Source: Serilophus lunatus (lineage: Eukaryota > Chordata > Aves > Passeriformes > Eurylaimidae). Taken from it: a stretch of DNA of 64,000 nucleotides. The position numbers were made by a program, and so were the translations under genes. Under the pieces are notes generated by a model. That model was not told where the DNA came from. It saw only the letters and a program-made list of their open reading frames with translations, and made no database searches. This document shows positions 35,870-48,560 of this stretch, one piece after another. The number at the start of each line of letters is the position of its first letter. Position 1 is the stretch's first letter. Location: NCBI GenBank assembly GCA_013399895.1, contig VXBA01005714.1:117186-181185 (forward strand). Direction: 5' to 3'.

Positions 35870-36125
35870 GCTCAGAATAAACCCTGAGCTATCATTTCAA
35901 AGCCCAAATTAGGGTGATAAAGCTCTGATTGGGTGGGCAGTGCTTGGATAACAGGGCTGTAATTGGCTCCAGCGAGTCCCTCTCATCCCTTTGCCCAGGT
36001 TTTTAAATGCTCTGTGATTTTCGGCAAAGTGGAGCTTTTAAAAATGAACCACGGGGGAATCGTTTGCTAAGTACAGATATTAAGCAGGCACTTATGTAAT
36101 GGCCATTAGCAGCATCAAAGGCATC
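35870..36125. promoter_or_regulatory. Possible conserved non-coding stretch
   Basis: Repeat-free segment with GATTGGGTGGG, GTAATTGGCTCC, TGATTTTCGGCAAAG and ATGGCCATTAGCAGCATC. It retains CpG dinucleotides in AT-rich context, which is uncommon in neutral intron DNA. Confidence 0.28.
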
Positions 36126-36767
36126 CCAGGATTTGCTTATCAGGGTCTTGTTCCCAGTCTGGGAAGGCAGAGTCGGGCTCTGGGCTGAGCCTCAGGAGCT
36201 GCAGTTTCTCAGGGATCCTTTCCTTCCCCACAGCTCTGAGCTGCCCCCCTCCAGCAGCTGGGAGAATTTGGGTGGCTCTGCCCCACTCCTGTTGCTTGAT
36301 GCCATGTGCTTGGGGATGTTGTGATTAAAGTTGCAGCATTCCAGAGAAATCTGGGGGAAAGAGGCTGCTGACGAGCCCATGGGACAGGGATTTTGCTGGA
36401 GTCAAGATCAGTGTGACACATGTGGGTGCTCTGGTGCCATCACCCAAACTGGGGCTGCTTTTTTTAGCTGTTTTCTGCATTAATTTTAGACCTGAGAAAC
36501 TTGGCTGTGATGATCCAATCCTTCTATTTCCCACTAGAAGCTGTCCCAGGTTTATTGGAGCTTGGTGTGGAAGTTTTGGGGAATCCAGATGGAACTAGTC
36601 CCATCTTTTTTTGCCATTCCTGATTCGTTCTCCTGAATCTATAGTTTCAGGCATCAGGATATGATTCACCCCTGCTCTGGTTTTTGACACCTCAGCTGCA
36701 AGTTGTAAAAGGAAAAAAGGCATGGAAACCACTTCAGGATTACATCTTCCTGCTGTTCCACACATCA

Positions 36768-36925
36768 GAGAATCCTGGAATGGTTTGGGTTGGAAGGACC
36801 TTAAAGATCATCCCATTCCACCCCCTGCCCTGGGCAGGGACACCTCCCACTATCCCAGGTTGCTCCAACCTGACCTTGGACACTTCCAGGGATGAGGAAT
36901 CCACAACTTCTCAGGGCACAGAGCT
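36768..36925 (-). mobile_element. CR1 LINE 3' fragment
   Basis: On + it runs from CAGAGAATCCTGGAATGGTT through GGGCAGGGACACCTCCCACT and CTTGGACACTTCCAGGGATG to CTTCTCAGGGCACAG. Confidence 0.87.
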
Positions 36926-39900
36926 TTCCCAGCCTTTCAGCAGGCTGGGAGTGGTTGGGAATGGCTGGATCAGCCCAGGTTGGGGTTGAGCACAATGATC
37001 CTGGCTCAGATTTTCCTTCTGGCCCATCAAGGGAAGACCTGAGTTGTTGGAGGTGGTGATGCCAAACCCTCCCAGAGGAAAACAAAACTACTTTAAACTG
37101 AGGCTGAGCACCTGAACACATTCCAGGGGCCAGGCAAGGAAGGGTCACAACCCCAAATTTTCTGGAGCAAACCAAGTGTCAGCAAGTTCAGTGCTTCAAA
37201 TGCAACTCCTGCTGCCCTGACCCTCCCTGCCAGCAGCTTTCTGGGCCTTCAACTTCACCAGAGGCATCAGATGGAAGAAGTAACTTTGATTTTTCCTGTT
37301 CTTCCTGTGGAATCCTTTTCTATCCCCCTTGGAAGTTGGCTGCTTTGAGTAAAGAAACTATTTTTAAATGTAGCACATTCTGATAGAAAATTGGGGACTT
37401 CTTTGAGGTGCTCTGGAAATATCTCCTTTCTCTCTTGGAGAGTTGCAATGTTGTGCTGGAAGGAGGTTGGCTGAGGACTCTCAGGAGTGACTTTGAAGGA
37501 ATTACAGGCAGCTGCTGAGCTGTTGCAGCTCAGAGTTGGTCTGGAAGGAGCTTAGTTGCTCCTCCTGCCTTTGCTCTGTGCTGCAGTGCTGGCTCAGCAG
37601 CAGCAGGTTTTCCTCCTCTTGCAGGGGAAAGAATCCTGCTCAGTGCTGAGCTCCTTCCACCTTTTCCCTTCCCTCCTCTGCTTCTTGGAAAGCTGCAGCA
37701 GGATTGTGCTCAGCACACACACCCCTCTCTCCAGTGTTGGAACGTCCTGCATGGGATGGTTGGGGTGGGAAAACTGTGCTGGGGGAAGATGGAACAGAGA
37801 AGAATTCCTTTGACATGGGAGAAAATGGATTTTCCTGCCCCAGTGTTGTCCTTCCTCCACATGAACATTCCCAGGGACAGAGTGTTAATCCTCTCTAATG
37901 GGATACAAATCCACTCTGGGCCTTGGTTTCTCATGTCTTTTCCCCACAGCACCAGGGACTCCTGATTAGTGGGTTCCTCAGCATTAATAAGTTATTTGCA
38001 CTCTCCCATTGGAGATACAGGGGTGTCAGGTTGATTCTTCCTGAACTTGGAGCTGGATGTCTTGGCAGAGAGAATTCCTGTATTTTGTGGATGTTGGAGA
38101 TTCCCTCATTCCCTAACACTTTTATTCCTTGTTTTGCTCTCCTTGCTTCTTTCTCCTTTTTGGTTTTGCCCCAAAGGTCTTAAATTTGCAACGTTTTCTG
38201 CCAGTTTATGTCCCTTTTCCTCTCCCTTGGTGCTGGTGGAGCATCACAGCTGCGGATCCTTCCCAACCAGATCATTCTCCTGGCGTGTCTGTGCTCAGGG
38301 AAGAGGGAAGGGCTTGAAAAATGCCCCCCACACAACTGATTTTGGCCTGTCATAGGGACAACTTTGAGTTTATAAAGAATTTTGGGGACAATTGGAAGAC
38401 TGAAGAAAGCAGAGGAAAGGGAGGATAAAACCAATTAGGCAGCAGCAGAACCCAGTGAAGCTTCACCCCCCCATCAAGGCTGTGCTTTGTTTTTCTGGTT
38501 CCATTTTCCTCCCACAGCCACCAGTTTGTGCCCAAGTCTCTGCTCAGCTGAGCTCCCAGGGCCCAAGGCTTCCTAACTGGTGACTCCTGGGATGCACAAA
38601 GCCCCCCAAACCTGGGGATGTGGCTCACCCAGAGCCACCCCAGTTGCACTGGGAGTGGGATTGATCCTGTACTTCTGCCACTTGTTAGAAGTCACTTCTC
38701 TGGTGTCTCCTCTCTCCTGCCTTTGTTTCTTCTCCCATATTTTCCAGCTGCCTTTGCCCAAGTCTGTAGCACCCCCAGGCACATCCCTGCCCCTTGGTGT
38801 GTTTTAATCCTTCACAAGCCTCTGTTACCTCCCTCTGTGGGACAAACTGGTGGTTGTAGTATCTGATCTTCCAGCAAACACCATCCTGTGCAGCCCCTGG
38901 CCTCATCTTTGCCTTGTTTTCGATGGAAATTTCCTCCAAGCTGGTGGGAGATTCTCTTGAATCTTGGGCATAATAAAAACAGGGAAGGTGATGGCAAAGT
39001 TTTGTGTGGGAACACTGAGCAGTGGGAGGGGAAGAGCTGGTGAATACAATCCCATCCTCTGATGGACCTATTCCTGAGGCTGGATGGACCCTCAACACTC
39101 ATCTCAAGTAATTCATTGATGGAATAGAACCCAATCCCCCAGGGAGGTTGTTCAGGGCCGATTTCCCCTCAGCTCTGCCCTGCAGCAATTGTTCTCTGCT
39201 TATCACTGAGTGATTCCTGTTTGACTCCAGGGTTTTGGGGAGCAATTTCAAGCAGCTGTTTGGAATAACACCAGTTTGGCACTCGTTAGAGCCAAATAGG
39301 TACATTCAGAAACAGATAAAAATAGAGCTTCCCTGACTTGAAGAATTACCTGCTTATCTTCTATCCATCTCACTCGGATAATTTGTGTGTTGCCTTTCCC
39401 TTATCTCCTGATGATTATGGAGCACTGAGGTCCCTGCAGCTCTGCAAAGTGGATGAAGCAGTGGATAAAGTCGGTTCTAGGGCAATGCAGCCTCTCATTT
39501 TGAGCAGTGAGTGCTGCTGGCTCTCACTAATGCTGATCAAACAGCCTCCAAAGTCCTGGGCTCTGCTTGGTCACTGATCTGGGGCATGACTTGGGAAAAG
39601 GCACAGCCCTGCCACGCTGCAATGACAGCACTTGCTTATCTAGGCTGTAACAGAGCCATAAACTTTATCCAAACCAATTACATCAGATAGGCAGGAAGCA
39701 GAAGGTTCCCCTCCTTTCCTTATGTAAGTGCAGAAGGAATCCAGGACGGCCTGTGGCTGCCTGTCTCCTTGGGAAAGTTCAGCTCCCTCATCAAAGATGT
39801 GCTGAGGGGCAAATTTGTTGGAAAGTTGCTTTGCCCAGGAGCTGTCCTGAGCAGCAGAGGAGTTACCTTAAAATCCTTACATAGATTTTTGGGAAGCACC

Positions 39901-40054
39901 TGGCCTGCTGGGATTTTCTTTGTGTACCCTCTTGTTTTCTACTGTCAAGTGCCCTGTTTGCTTGGGGAAACTCAGGCTGATCTTTCAGTGGAAGATCTCT
40001 GGTGCCTTACAGGGTGGGAAGGGTTTTGTAGGTGACTTTAGGGATTGGTGTCTC

Positions 40055-40447
40055 ACAGAATGTGCTGAGGTTGAGCACAGGGATCATCAAGTCCAACCCT
40101 GCACAGGTCCATCCCCGAGAGTCCCCCCCTGTCCCTGAGAGGATCATCCCACCCCTCCTGCAGCTCTGGCAGCCTTGGGGCTGTGCCCACTGCCCTGGGG
40201 AGCCTGGGCAGTGCCCAACCCCCCTCTGGGCAAAGGAGACCCTTGGCCTGAGATCCCCCCTGCCCCTGCCCTGACACAACTCCAGCCCATTCCCTGGGCT
40301 CCTGGCCCTGGTCCCACAGAGCAGAGCTCAGTCCCTGCCCCTCCTCTGCCCCTGCCCAGGGAGTTGTCCCTGCCAGGAGCTCTCCCCTCAGTCTCCTCTT
40401 CTCCAGCTCAACACACCAAGTGCCCTCAGCTGCTCCTCCTCTCAGCT
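40055..40447 (-). mobile_element. Young CR1 copy upstream of the turret exon
   Basis: On + it contains AGGGATCATCAAGTCCAACC, GGGGCTGTGCCCACTGCCCT, ACAACTCCAGCCCATTCCCT and AGCTCTCCCCTCAGTCTCC. Its reverse complement matches the copy at 50068-50455 almost base for base over most of its length. It ends about 135 bases before the turret exon. Confidence 0.88.
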
Positions 40448-40582
40448 GGGACTTGCTGTCCCCAGTCTGGTGGGACCAAAGGAGAGAGAACCCACCAAAA
40501 CCACGGACAGAAACCAGAGCCTTTTTCAGCTGCTGAAACAAGAGATGGCTCATTTCTTCTCCTCCTTCTTCTCTCCCTCCAG

Positions 40583-40898
40583 GACATACAACCTGACCTT
40601 CCTGCACCCCTACTACCGCACGGACGAGGCGGAGGAGAATCCCTTCATCTGCTCGTCTCACCGGGAGAACGGGATGCAGAAGTGCTCCAACATCCCAACC
40701 AGGAAGGAGTACAAGGTGGAGTGTACCTTGAGCATGGACTCCTACACCCCGAGTTTGTACCACCCCGACTCCAGCAGCAGGAATTCCTGCATAAACTGGA
40801 ACCAGTATTACAACGTGTGCATGGCGGGGGACGTGAACCCGCACAACGGGGCCATCAATTTTGATAACATTGGATATGCCTGGATAGCAATTTTTCAG
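40583..40898 (+). CDS. CACNA1H: CACNA1H coding exon: repeat I turret and pore helix start (probable exon 7)
   Basis: One base completes Met, then 105 codons run from TYNLTFLHPYYRTDEAEENP to FDNIGYAWIAIFQ. This is the long extracellular IS5-P turret, rich in Cys (FICSS, MQKCS, VECTL, SCINW, NVCMAG), that caps the pore, followed by the first pore helix. NLT near the start is an N-glycosylation sequon corresponding to human Asn271; NSC further on is a weak N-X-C sequon. The segment between CTL and CINWNQYYNVC is poorly conserved with mammals but, by my recollection, of equal length. The acceptor follows a long CT-rich run (ctccctccag). The donor is CAG|gtagga. Phase is 2 in, 0 out. A young CR1 copy ends about 130 bases upstream. 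Confidence 0.95.
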
Positions 40899-43061
40899 GT
40901 AGGATTCTCTCAAAGATCCTTTTTTTATTTCCCTGTCTCTTTTGGGTTTCTCACCTTTTGCATGGAGAGGTTTTGATAAATGTCTCGGAGGAGAAAGGAA
41001 TTTGCTTTGTTCCTGAGGGAGACTGCAAATAAAGACACGTGGAGGAAATGAGTCAGACAACCACTGCACAAATGGTGCAATTTGGAGAGAATAACCCATC
41101 TTTTAGTGGATTTGACAAGAGGAGGAGGCAGGAAAAGGTATGGCAAGCTCTAGCTCTGCAAATCAGATAAATGCCAGGGATTTTTCAGGGTAGGCTCTTT
41201 ATTGTATCAGAAAAATGAGAGTGTTGTTGATGTTCTTAAGGTTTCATTTCACTCTAAAATGTGATGGCATGGGTTAGGCTTGAATCTAGAATTACAGGGT
41301 CATACTGGTGAGCATGGTGTGCTGGAAGGAGGAGAAAGCTGTTCTGGCCTGAATTCCTGGGAGGAGATGGTGCTCACATGGAATTTGAGTCTCTCTTGAT
41401 CCAAACCTTTACAGCTCTTCACTACACACCAAAGTGCTTCTGGCTCAGGCTGGGGGAGCCTTTACAGGTGACAAAACACTTCAGCAAATGAAGTATTCTC
41501 AAAGCATTTGTAGCTCTGGAACATTGGAGAGCTCATCCCCACAGTCTGGGGATGTGACAGGCTCTGGCCTCCCAGGGCTGCCCTATTTGAAATGATCCAT
41601 CTGGGTTTTTTTCCATTTTTAAATGGCAGGGTCTGGTTTTAATACATTTCTTTGTTCTTGGTGAAAGGCCCTGTTGTATTTAGCCCTCCTGAAGTGTAGG
41701 TGACATCTATCCCTAAAGGAGAAAAGAATCCTCCTTTTTGTTTTGTTAATGATGAATAATTACTCATTCAGAGCTCTACATTTAATTGATGAATTTCCTT
41801 CTAGTCTCATATTACACCATGAACTTTAATAACTCCCACTTTTCACCTGGGAGTTGTAAAGTGCTGAGTGCTTGCTCTGAGCATCTTGTCTGCTCTCTGC
41901 TGTCACAGCACTCACCTTGAATCCCACTGTCAGAGGCTTACAACCAAATCCAGAAGGGCTCAGACAGATCCCAAGTCTCTATGAGGCTGTTTGTGAAAAT
42001 GCTTTGGTTCTTTTCCTGGAATTGGTTGTCAAGAGAGGAGCTGCAGACTGGGAGTGAGTGCTGGATAAAGGAAAGAGGGAAATCAAAGTAAATGGGGCTC
42101 TGGCTGTTCTTGCATTCTGCTTTTCCTCCAGCTCTGATGGATGTGCCCAGGATGTGCCCCTCTGGCTCCCAACACAGGGCAGCCAAGGAAAGGGCAGAAG
42201 GCAATAGGTTGTACCAGGGCTTTGGAATCATCAGATGCTTCCCAAGGGGTTCTGCTTCCTTTTTAGTCCAGAACCTCTTTACAGGCTGCAAGTTTTCAGT
42301 TCATCTTGGTATTTTATTTCCTCATCCTGCAAATGTGCAGTTTTAACCCAGGAAGAAAAGCCCAAGCCCAGGAGAGGTTTGAGGTGATTCCTTTGGGCAG
42401 AGTGTCTGGCAAAGGTGGGTGTGGTATCTATAGATCATTTTGGCAGCTGCCAGGAGGTTTATGACTGGTTTTAGTGCTGCTTAGGCCATCCAAATTCTAA
42501 AGAGGATTCCTAGCCAAAAATTCTACTTAAGTCTTTATTCCTTTTAGAGTTAAGGGCTCATTTTTAGAAGCTGAGAACAACAGAACTCCAGGTAAAGAGG
42601 CAGCTGTTGGGAGCAAGGTGTTTGCTTTACTTGGACATGGAAAGAGTAAATCATGACTGCAGGAGGTGAGATGCTAAATCAAAACAATTGCTGGGAGCAG
42701 GGAACATTTAACAAATAAAGCTGCTGTGCTCTCATTACATCTCACAGTTGAAGCTGGGGAGCACCAGGTCAGCAGTTTAGATGAGGCCTCAAAGTAAGTA
42801 CTGCAGAAAGTACAACTGATGGGTTCAATAGCTCAGGAGCTTCCCTGGGAATTGCTGTGGAATTACTGGGACTGAAAGCACTTGGATGAGACAGGTCCAA
42901 TTGTCCTGTTCCATTATTCTGCAGAATAATGAATATGTGGGACTTTTCAAGAGTTATAATGTGGAGTGAACTTTAAGGTCTGGCAAACTTCCAGCGGGCA
43001 TTGTGGAAGTCTTAGGATGGAGCATCCCTTGGGATTTATCCCAAATGAGGTGGAAATGAAG

Positions 43062-43412
43062 TTGGTTCGTTCAGCCTGGAAAGGGGAGCTTTGGAATGAT
43101 CTGATTGTGGCCTTTCAGTGCCTGCAGGAGCTACAAGGAAGATGGAGAGAGACTGTTTTTAAAGACCTGTAGGGATAGGAGAAGGGGGAATGGCTTTAAA
43201 CTGGCAGAGGGCAGGGTTGGATGGGATTTGGGGAACAAATTCTTCCCTGTGAGGGTGGGGAGGCCCTGGCACAGGGTGCCCAGAGAAGCTGTGGCTGCCC
43301 CATCCCTAGGAGTGTCCAAGGCCAGGTTGGAGCAACCTGGGATAGTGGGAGGTGTCCCTGCCCATGGGATGATCTTTAAGGTCCCTTTCAACCCAAAGCA
43401 TCCCAGATTCTC
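43062..43412 (+). mobile_element. CR1 LINE 3' fragment, long
   Basis: About 350 bp in gene orientation, reaching back to TTCAGCCTGGAAAGGGGAGC and TGGCCTTTCAGTGCCTGCAG. It then has the usual GCCCAGAGAAGCTGTGGCTG and GTCCAAGGCCAGGTTGGAGC blocks and an ATTCTCTG end. Confidence 0.88.
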
Positions 43413-43869
43413 TGGGCTGGTGTGGTTTAAGAGCTGCCAGAGGAAGGTTGAGGAATGAGCCCCACAAGGGAGATGCAGAAGGAAGTTTCCAAGTGCAGTG
43501 ACTGCAGGTCGTGCCCAGGAGCTTCCAAGGGCACAGCTTGGTGCTCTTCAGATCACAAACAGTCCAACCCAAAAGCAGACTTTGACAGGGAAGCCTGAAG
43601 GCCTCCACTCCAGAACATTGTGGACAAACTCTTTCAGCTGCCAGGATTGGGATCTAAGCAGCCAAACTCCATGGAGGTGATCCTGAACTTCCAAGAGCTG
43701 TGGCAGCTGGAGCAGGACTTGCTGAACACTGAAATGTGGTGTTGTCCCTCCAAGCAGAAGATAAGTCAGAGGCATCAGACAGCAGAACAACCTGGTGCAA
43801 ATCAAAAAAGTAATAAAGGCAATGGCTGCATCTCTGGGTGTTGGGAAGGACAATAATTCCTTATGTAAT

Positions 43870-44110
43870 CCTGCAAATGATTCATGTTTTGATTCCCCTC
43901 ATTTGTTGTGCAATAAGCTAATTTGTGTATATATTCGTTACAAAGGCACGTTCAATGGCAAATTATGTGAACTAATTAGCTTATTACAGAATAAATGAAA
44001 GGAGATGGAACCGAAATTAACTGTGAGGTTTGGCATGATATTAAGATCCCTTTATTGCACATGGATTTCAGCTGGAACAATATGAGCTGTAATTACAGGT
44101 ACTGTTGTCA
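43870..44110. promoter_or_regulatory. Possible conserved non-coding stretch with homeodomain-like cores
   Basis: The densest such candidate in the 13.3 kb intron: TGCAATAAGCTAATTTGTG, GAACTAATTAGCTTATTA and GAGCTGTAATTACAGG, a palindrome around GTAATTAC. Repeat-free. Regulatory role is inferred only from composition. Confidence 0.32.
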
Positions 44111-45785
44111 CACTGTGGATGATGAATTACCCACCTAACCAAAGTCCAATTTAATTTGAATTACTGACAGTCTCAGTGGAGCAACCAAAATCCTGCCACC
44201 CTCCACCAGCAGCCTTGGGGTGGCCAGGCCTGAGTGCACAAAGATGGGTTGGGTGGGATGCACAGTTTGGGAAGAAGAAATAATTGAGGCTACTTTGCAA
44301 ACCACAGAACCATTGGATGATTTCCTGTATGATTTGGAGAAAAGTAAGACCTGTACTGGCACCTGACGGTGCTTTTGGCAAAACTTACTGAAGGAACAAG
44401 GCAGAACCAAGATGAGATGAAGAGAACCTGCTGTGCCTCCTTCTGGGATGTGGTTGGTAGGACTGAAATTTGAGGGCAAATGTGTTGGAAAAAATGATAT
44501 GGACACTTCAGGAAATGTCTGTGTAATTCAGGAAATGTCCATAAAATGAAAGAGAGATTTGTGTGGCTCTTGGGAGGGGCTGGGACAATGCTGGTGCTGA
44601 CAGAGTGCCCTTTCCAGTTGCCTTTTCCAAGGGGCTTCCTTGGTGAAAGACCCTTTTGGAATGAGTCCCTGGAAGCAGGGACTGAGCACATATTCCTGTT
44701 CTGAGCACATATTGCTTCTCTGCCATCTCAGTTAACAAGTTAATCCAGTTGTACAGGTAACACATCTCCAGCCTATCCTCGGGAATTCTCCGAGGAGACT
44801 CGTGCAGTGAGCAGCCCCCATGGTGCTGTCAGGGAGCAGAAAAACCTTGGATGTGTTCAGGAGAGCTGAAGGCAGCTCAGCAGGCACACGACACATGAGA
44901 ATGCCCAAGAAAGGAAGAGCTGAATCACCTTCCAAAGAAAGATGTCTGGGAAAAGCAGCACTGAAGGAACTGTGGGCAGGAGCTCAAGGTGTTCTCTCCA
45001 TCCTGTGCTCAGATGGAGAACTTTGGTCCCACCAAAGCTACGAGGGTGTCACATCCATGGATTGTGGGTGTCCAGCTCGGGAGAGAGAACACTTTTGGGA
45101 TGGGAAAGCAGGGAATTTCTTCCACCCACGTCCTCCTTGATTTGTCCTTCTGTGGCCACGTCCCTGTGGAGGCGGTGGCAGAGCAGGAGGCAGCTGGCAG
45201 TGACAGCAGAGCGCTGCAGGTCAGCTGCCCAAGGAGCCCTTTGTGTGCATGTGGAGGGACCTGTTCCTGCTGCAGCTTGGCAGGGAAGCCCCTGGGAGCT
45301 GCTGGGAGCCGTGTCACTGCAATCAGCCATTTGTTCTGTGCTGATGAGGAGCGTTTTGTCTCTGTTCTGACTGCACCACACCCAGCTGGGCCAGCAGAGC
45401 AGGTACAGGGCTGGTGTTTCCAGCTCTGGAAAAACAAAAGGCTTATTTGTCTCATTTCACTATCCTGTGGTGCCCTGATCTGTTCCACAACCATTGCCCA
45501 CTTCACATTGCTTCAGCTGCTGTTCTCGATTGAAATCCTTCCCTAGGGATTTCTTTCTTGCCTGAAAGTCTTCCAACTAAAACTCCAGTGGGAACCAGAG
45601 CTTCTGTTTGAGTTAAGGTAAAAATTGTGTGTTCTCCAATGCACTTCTGCTGTGGCCAAATGCAGGAATGAGCTCAGAGTCTCTTCTCATCTGTCACTCG
45701 GTCAGGAAAAGATTTTGTGTGAGGAGATGAGAAGCACAACCCTCTGACCTGGGACCTACTGGCAGGACAGCATGAGAGTCATTTT

Positions 45786-46022
45786 TAGACTCATCCAATG
45801 GTTTGGGTTGCAAAAGACCTTAAAGATCATCTCATTCCACCCCCTCCCACTGTCCCAGGGGTCTCCAACCTGGCCTTGGACACTGCCAGGGATGGGGCAG
45901 CCACAGCTTCTCTGGGCACCCTGTGCCAGGGCCTGCCCACCCTCATAGGGAAGAAATTCTTCCCAGTATCCCATCCAACTCTGTCCTCTGTCAGTGGGAA
46001 GCCATTCCCCCTTGTCCTATTC
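45786..46022 (-). mobile_element. CR1 LINE 3' fragment
   Basis: On + it has CCAATGGTTTGGGTTGCAAA, CCCACTGTCCCAGGGGTC, CACCCTGTGCCAGGGCCTG, AGAAATTCTTCCCAGTATCC and CCATTCCCCCTTGTCC. The GGGCAGGGACACC block is deleted. Confidence 0.87.
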
Positions 46023-47039
46023 CTCTTGCATCCTACTTGGACTCTTTCTTTCTATCTGGACTTTTTGGGGAGCCCGTTTCTCTTGCTTTGTTGCTGGAAC
46101 CTCAGGGCACCTCAGCCAAGCTCCTTACAAAATTCCAGCTCAGGAATGGTTTCCCCAGTGTCTCAGTGTTGTACAAAGATGCAACTAATCCTCTTTTTCT
46201 CCCATCTGCTGCAACCTCTCTTCTCTCACTTCCACTAGTCTTAAAAACTTGGGGAAAGAGCCAAAAGACACTGGAGCAGAAGGAAAAGGGTCTGAGGCTT
46301 CCAAGTGCAGTTGTGTTTGTGTGCAGTGGAGTTTTGTGGCCGTGTTTTCACAGCAGCTGTTACAGTGGGTGCCCATGTTTTTGGTGTTCATTGAGGAGAC
46401 ACTGTTTTTTGGCCAAAATGCCTTTTTGTTGTCACATGGTTCATTCTTGAAATCAGAGATATGTGTCAACAAGGCTTATCTGTGCAGAATTTGGCAAGAG
46501 AAGAGTTTGAAGCTTTTCATTTCCACTGCTTCAAGATGATACTTGAATCTGCTTTGGATCACCAAAAATATTTCACTCCAAATGATGGGGTCTGAGCTTT
46601 GTTGGGGTTGCTTTTTTGAATTTGGTCAGCCAAATAAACATCACTTTCTGCAGTTGAGGAGCTCTCGTGCTGAATAACCAACCTAAAAATATCCAGCCCT
46701 TTTAAAGCATCTTGGAGTGTGCTTCCAAGAGGATTAGTTGCTTTTGGAAAATCTCCTTTATTTTGGAAGTTGGAAGGAATTGTCCCCTATAGCACAAGTC
46801 AGAGAGACCACTTTGATCCCTGGTGTGGTGCATTAACCTCTGGGAGGTACTGGAGGGACCCAAAGACCTCCTGCAGCCTCTGTAGTTTTGGAAGAGTTTC
46901 ATCCTCCCTCAATCATGGATTTCTGTATTTAGAGTAGGAGATGTGGTGTCTGCAACAAGTCCTGGCCTAAACTGGAGGCCAGGTAGGTGATGACAAAGCT
47001 GCTGGTCTTGAGGAACATCAACAATTGATTGGAGGGAAT

Positions 47040-47276
47040 GGCTGGAGCTGTGTCAGGGAGGGTTAGGTTGGATTTCAGGGAAAGGTTCTTCCCCCAGAGG
47101 GTGGCTGGGCACTGCCCAGGCTCCCCAGGGTTCGGGCACTTCCCAGGGCTGCCAGAGCTCCAGGAGGGTTGGGATGATCCTCTCAAGGACAGGCTGGGAT
47201 TGTTGGGTTGTCTGTGCAGGGCCAGGAGTTGGACTGGATGATCCTTGTGGCTCCCTTCCAGCTCAGGATATTCTGA
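47040..47276 (+). mobile_element. CR1 fragment of the family seen at 40055 and 50068
   Basis: It shares GAGCTGTGTCAGGGAGGGTT, GGGCACTGCCCAGGCTCCCC and GGATGATCC blocks with those copies but is more diverged, so it is an older or independent insertion of the same family. Confidence 0.8.
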
Positions 47277-47639
47277 GTCTTATTTCTTCTTGGCAAACCT
47301 TAATTTGCTTTGTGATTATTTGCTGCTGTTACACCTCGTTCTATGAGCTTAGGGCAGACTGATAGGAGCCAAAGGTTCAGCTCCTTCCTCCTGGTGTCCC
47401 AGACTGTTGTTTTGATGGATCCATCCAGGAGAACAAGACATCCCCACACACATTCTGATTAGTTTGGATGGGTAAAGCAAAATAACTGGGCACCTGAAAA
47501 GTGTTTTGTGCCCTAGACCTGCCCAGAGGGCTCATGGTGCTTGAACCTGAGCACTCTTTGCCCTTAAAATCTGTAATGTAATTTAAACAAGTTGTAAGAT
47601 CCAGCTGTACCAAGGGGCCCAGTCTGACTTTGGTTCCCT

Positions 47640-47830
47640 TCTCGTTGCAAACTCATCTTTCAGCTCTAAAACTGATTTATGGGGCTCTCTCTGACAATGG
47701 ACTCGTTATTGCTGGAGCTGAACAGTTAAATGGACTCCCTGTGCAACAAACAGTGGAGACAGAGGATAATTATCCCAGGAAATCAAACCTCATGAATATG
47801 AACTGAGTGGGGGTTTGTTAGAAGCAGCAG
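47640..47830. promoter_or_regulatory. Possible conserved non-coding stretch
   Basis: Repeat-free with ACTGATTTATGGGGC, CAGTTAAATGGACTCC and GATAATTATCCCAGG. Low confidence. Confidence 0.22.
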
Positions 47831-48229
47831 TGTCTGAAAAGGGGAGGATTTCACATTATTTAGTGTGAAACAGCAACAACAACTCACCTCCTTTTGTAGC
47901 AAAACTTGGCTTTATGCTGGTTTTAAGCCCATAGCTACACTTCCATGAGGTTTTGAGCCACCACCACCACCATCTGACTTTATTGCACATTTTATTGCAC
48001 GCTTTGCTTTTCAAGGTGCATTAAGAGCTGGTAGCACTGACCAGGGATTGCATTTCTGAGGAACAAATTTGAAAGGTCAGGAGTCCAAGACACGCAGGAA
48101 TGCCCAGTTTTCTTTCTTGTGTCTTCCAGAGCTACTTTTCAAAGCAGATTCCTGCTTTGCAAGACTCTCAGTTTATAGAGAAATGGCCACAGTGAGTGAG
48201 CCCTGGAAGTGAAGGGAAAAGCATCTGTT

Positions 48230-48560
48230 CAAAGGACATTACTCAGTATAATAAAACCTGTTTTTCTGACCACAGAGGTTACTTAACAAGATGTTTCATG
48301 AGGAAATAATTAAAATTGTGAGGTTGACTTCAAAAATAGTGATTTGATGATCTGCCAAGCACTCTCTGCCTGTGGAATTCTCCCTTATTCACTGGGCAGT
48401 GCTTGGGAGCCAAATCAATGAGCCCAGGAGGGCAGAAGACAGAGATAAGAGGCTTTGAGAAATGGATACTAAAGGCCTTATAAAACTTACTGAGACCATC
48501 CTGATAATTAATAGCTCTCATAATTTATAGCATTGGATCTTGTCTTGATAAGGTTTATAA
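48230..48560. promoter_or_regulatory. Possible conserved non-coding stretch
   Basis: AT-rich, repeat-free, including GAAATAATTAAAATTGTG and GATAATTAATAGCTCTCA. Low confidence. Confidence 0.22.

Larger units (their letters stand above)
34418..40582 (+). other. Intron between IS5 and turret exons
   Basis: A 6.2 kb phase-2 intron with a gtaagt donor. It contains minus-strand CR1 fragments at 34893-34962, 36768-36925 and 40055-40447, and a possible conserved stretch at 35870-36125. The rest shows no feature I can name. Confidence 0.9.

Noticed and set aside
40053..41099. Open frame of 348 codons on the - strand
   Set aside because: It is the antisense of the turret exon joined to the CR1 copy at 40055-40447. 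Neither part is coding in this direction.
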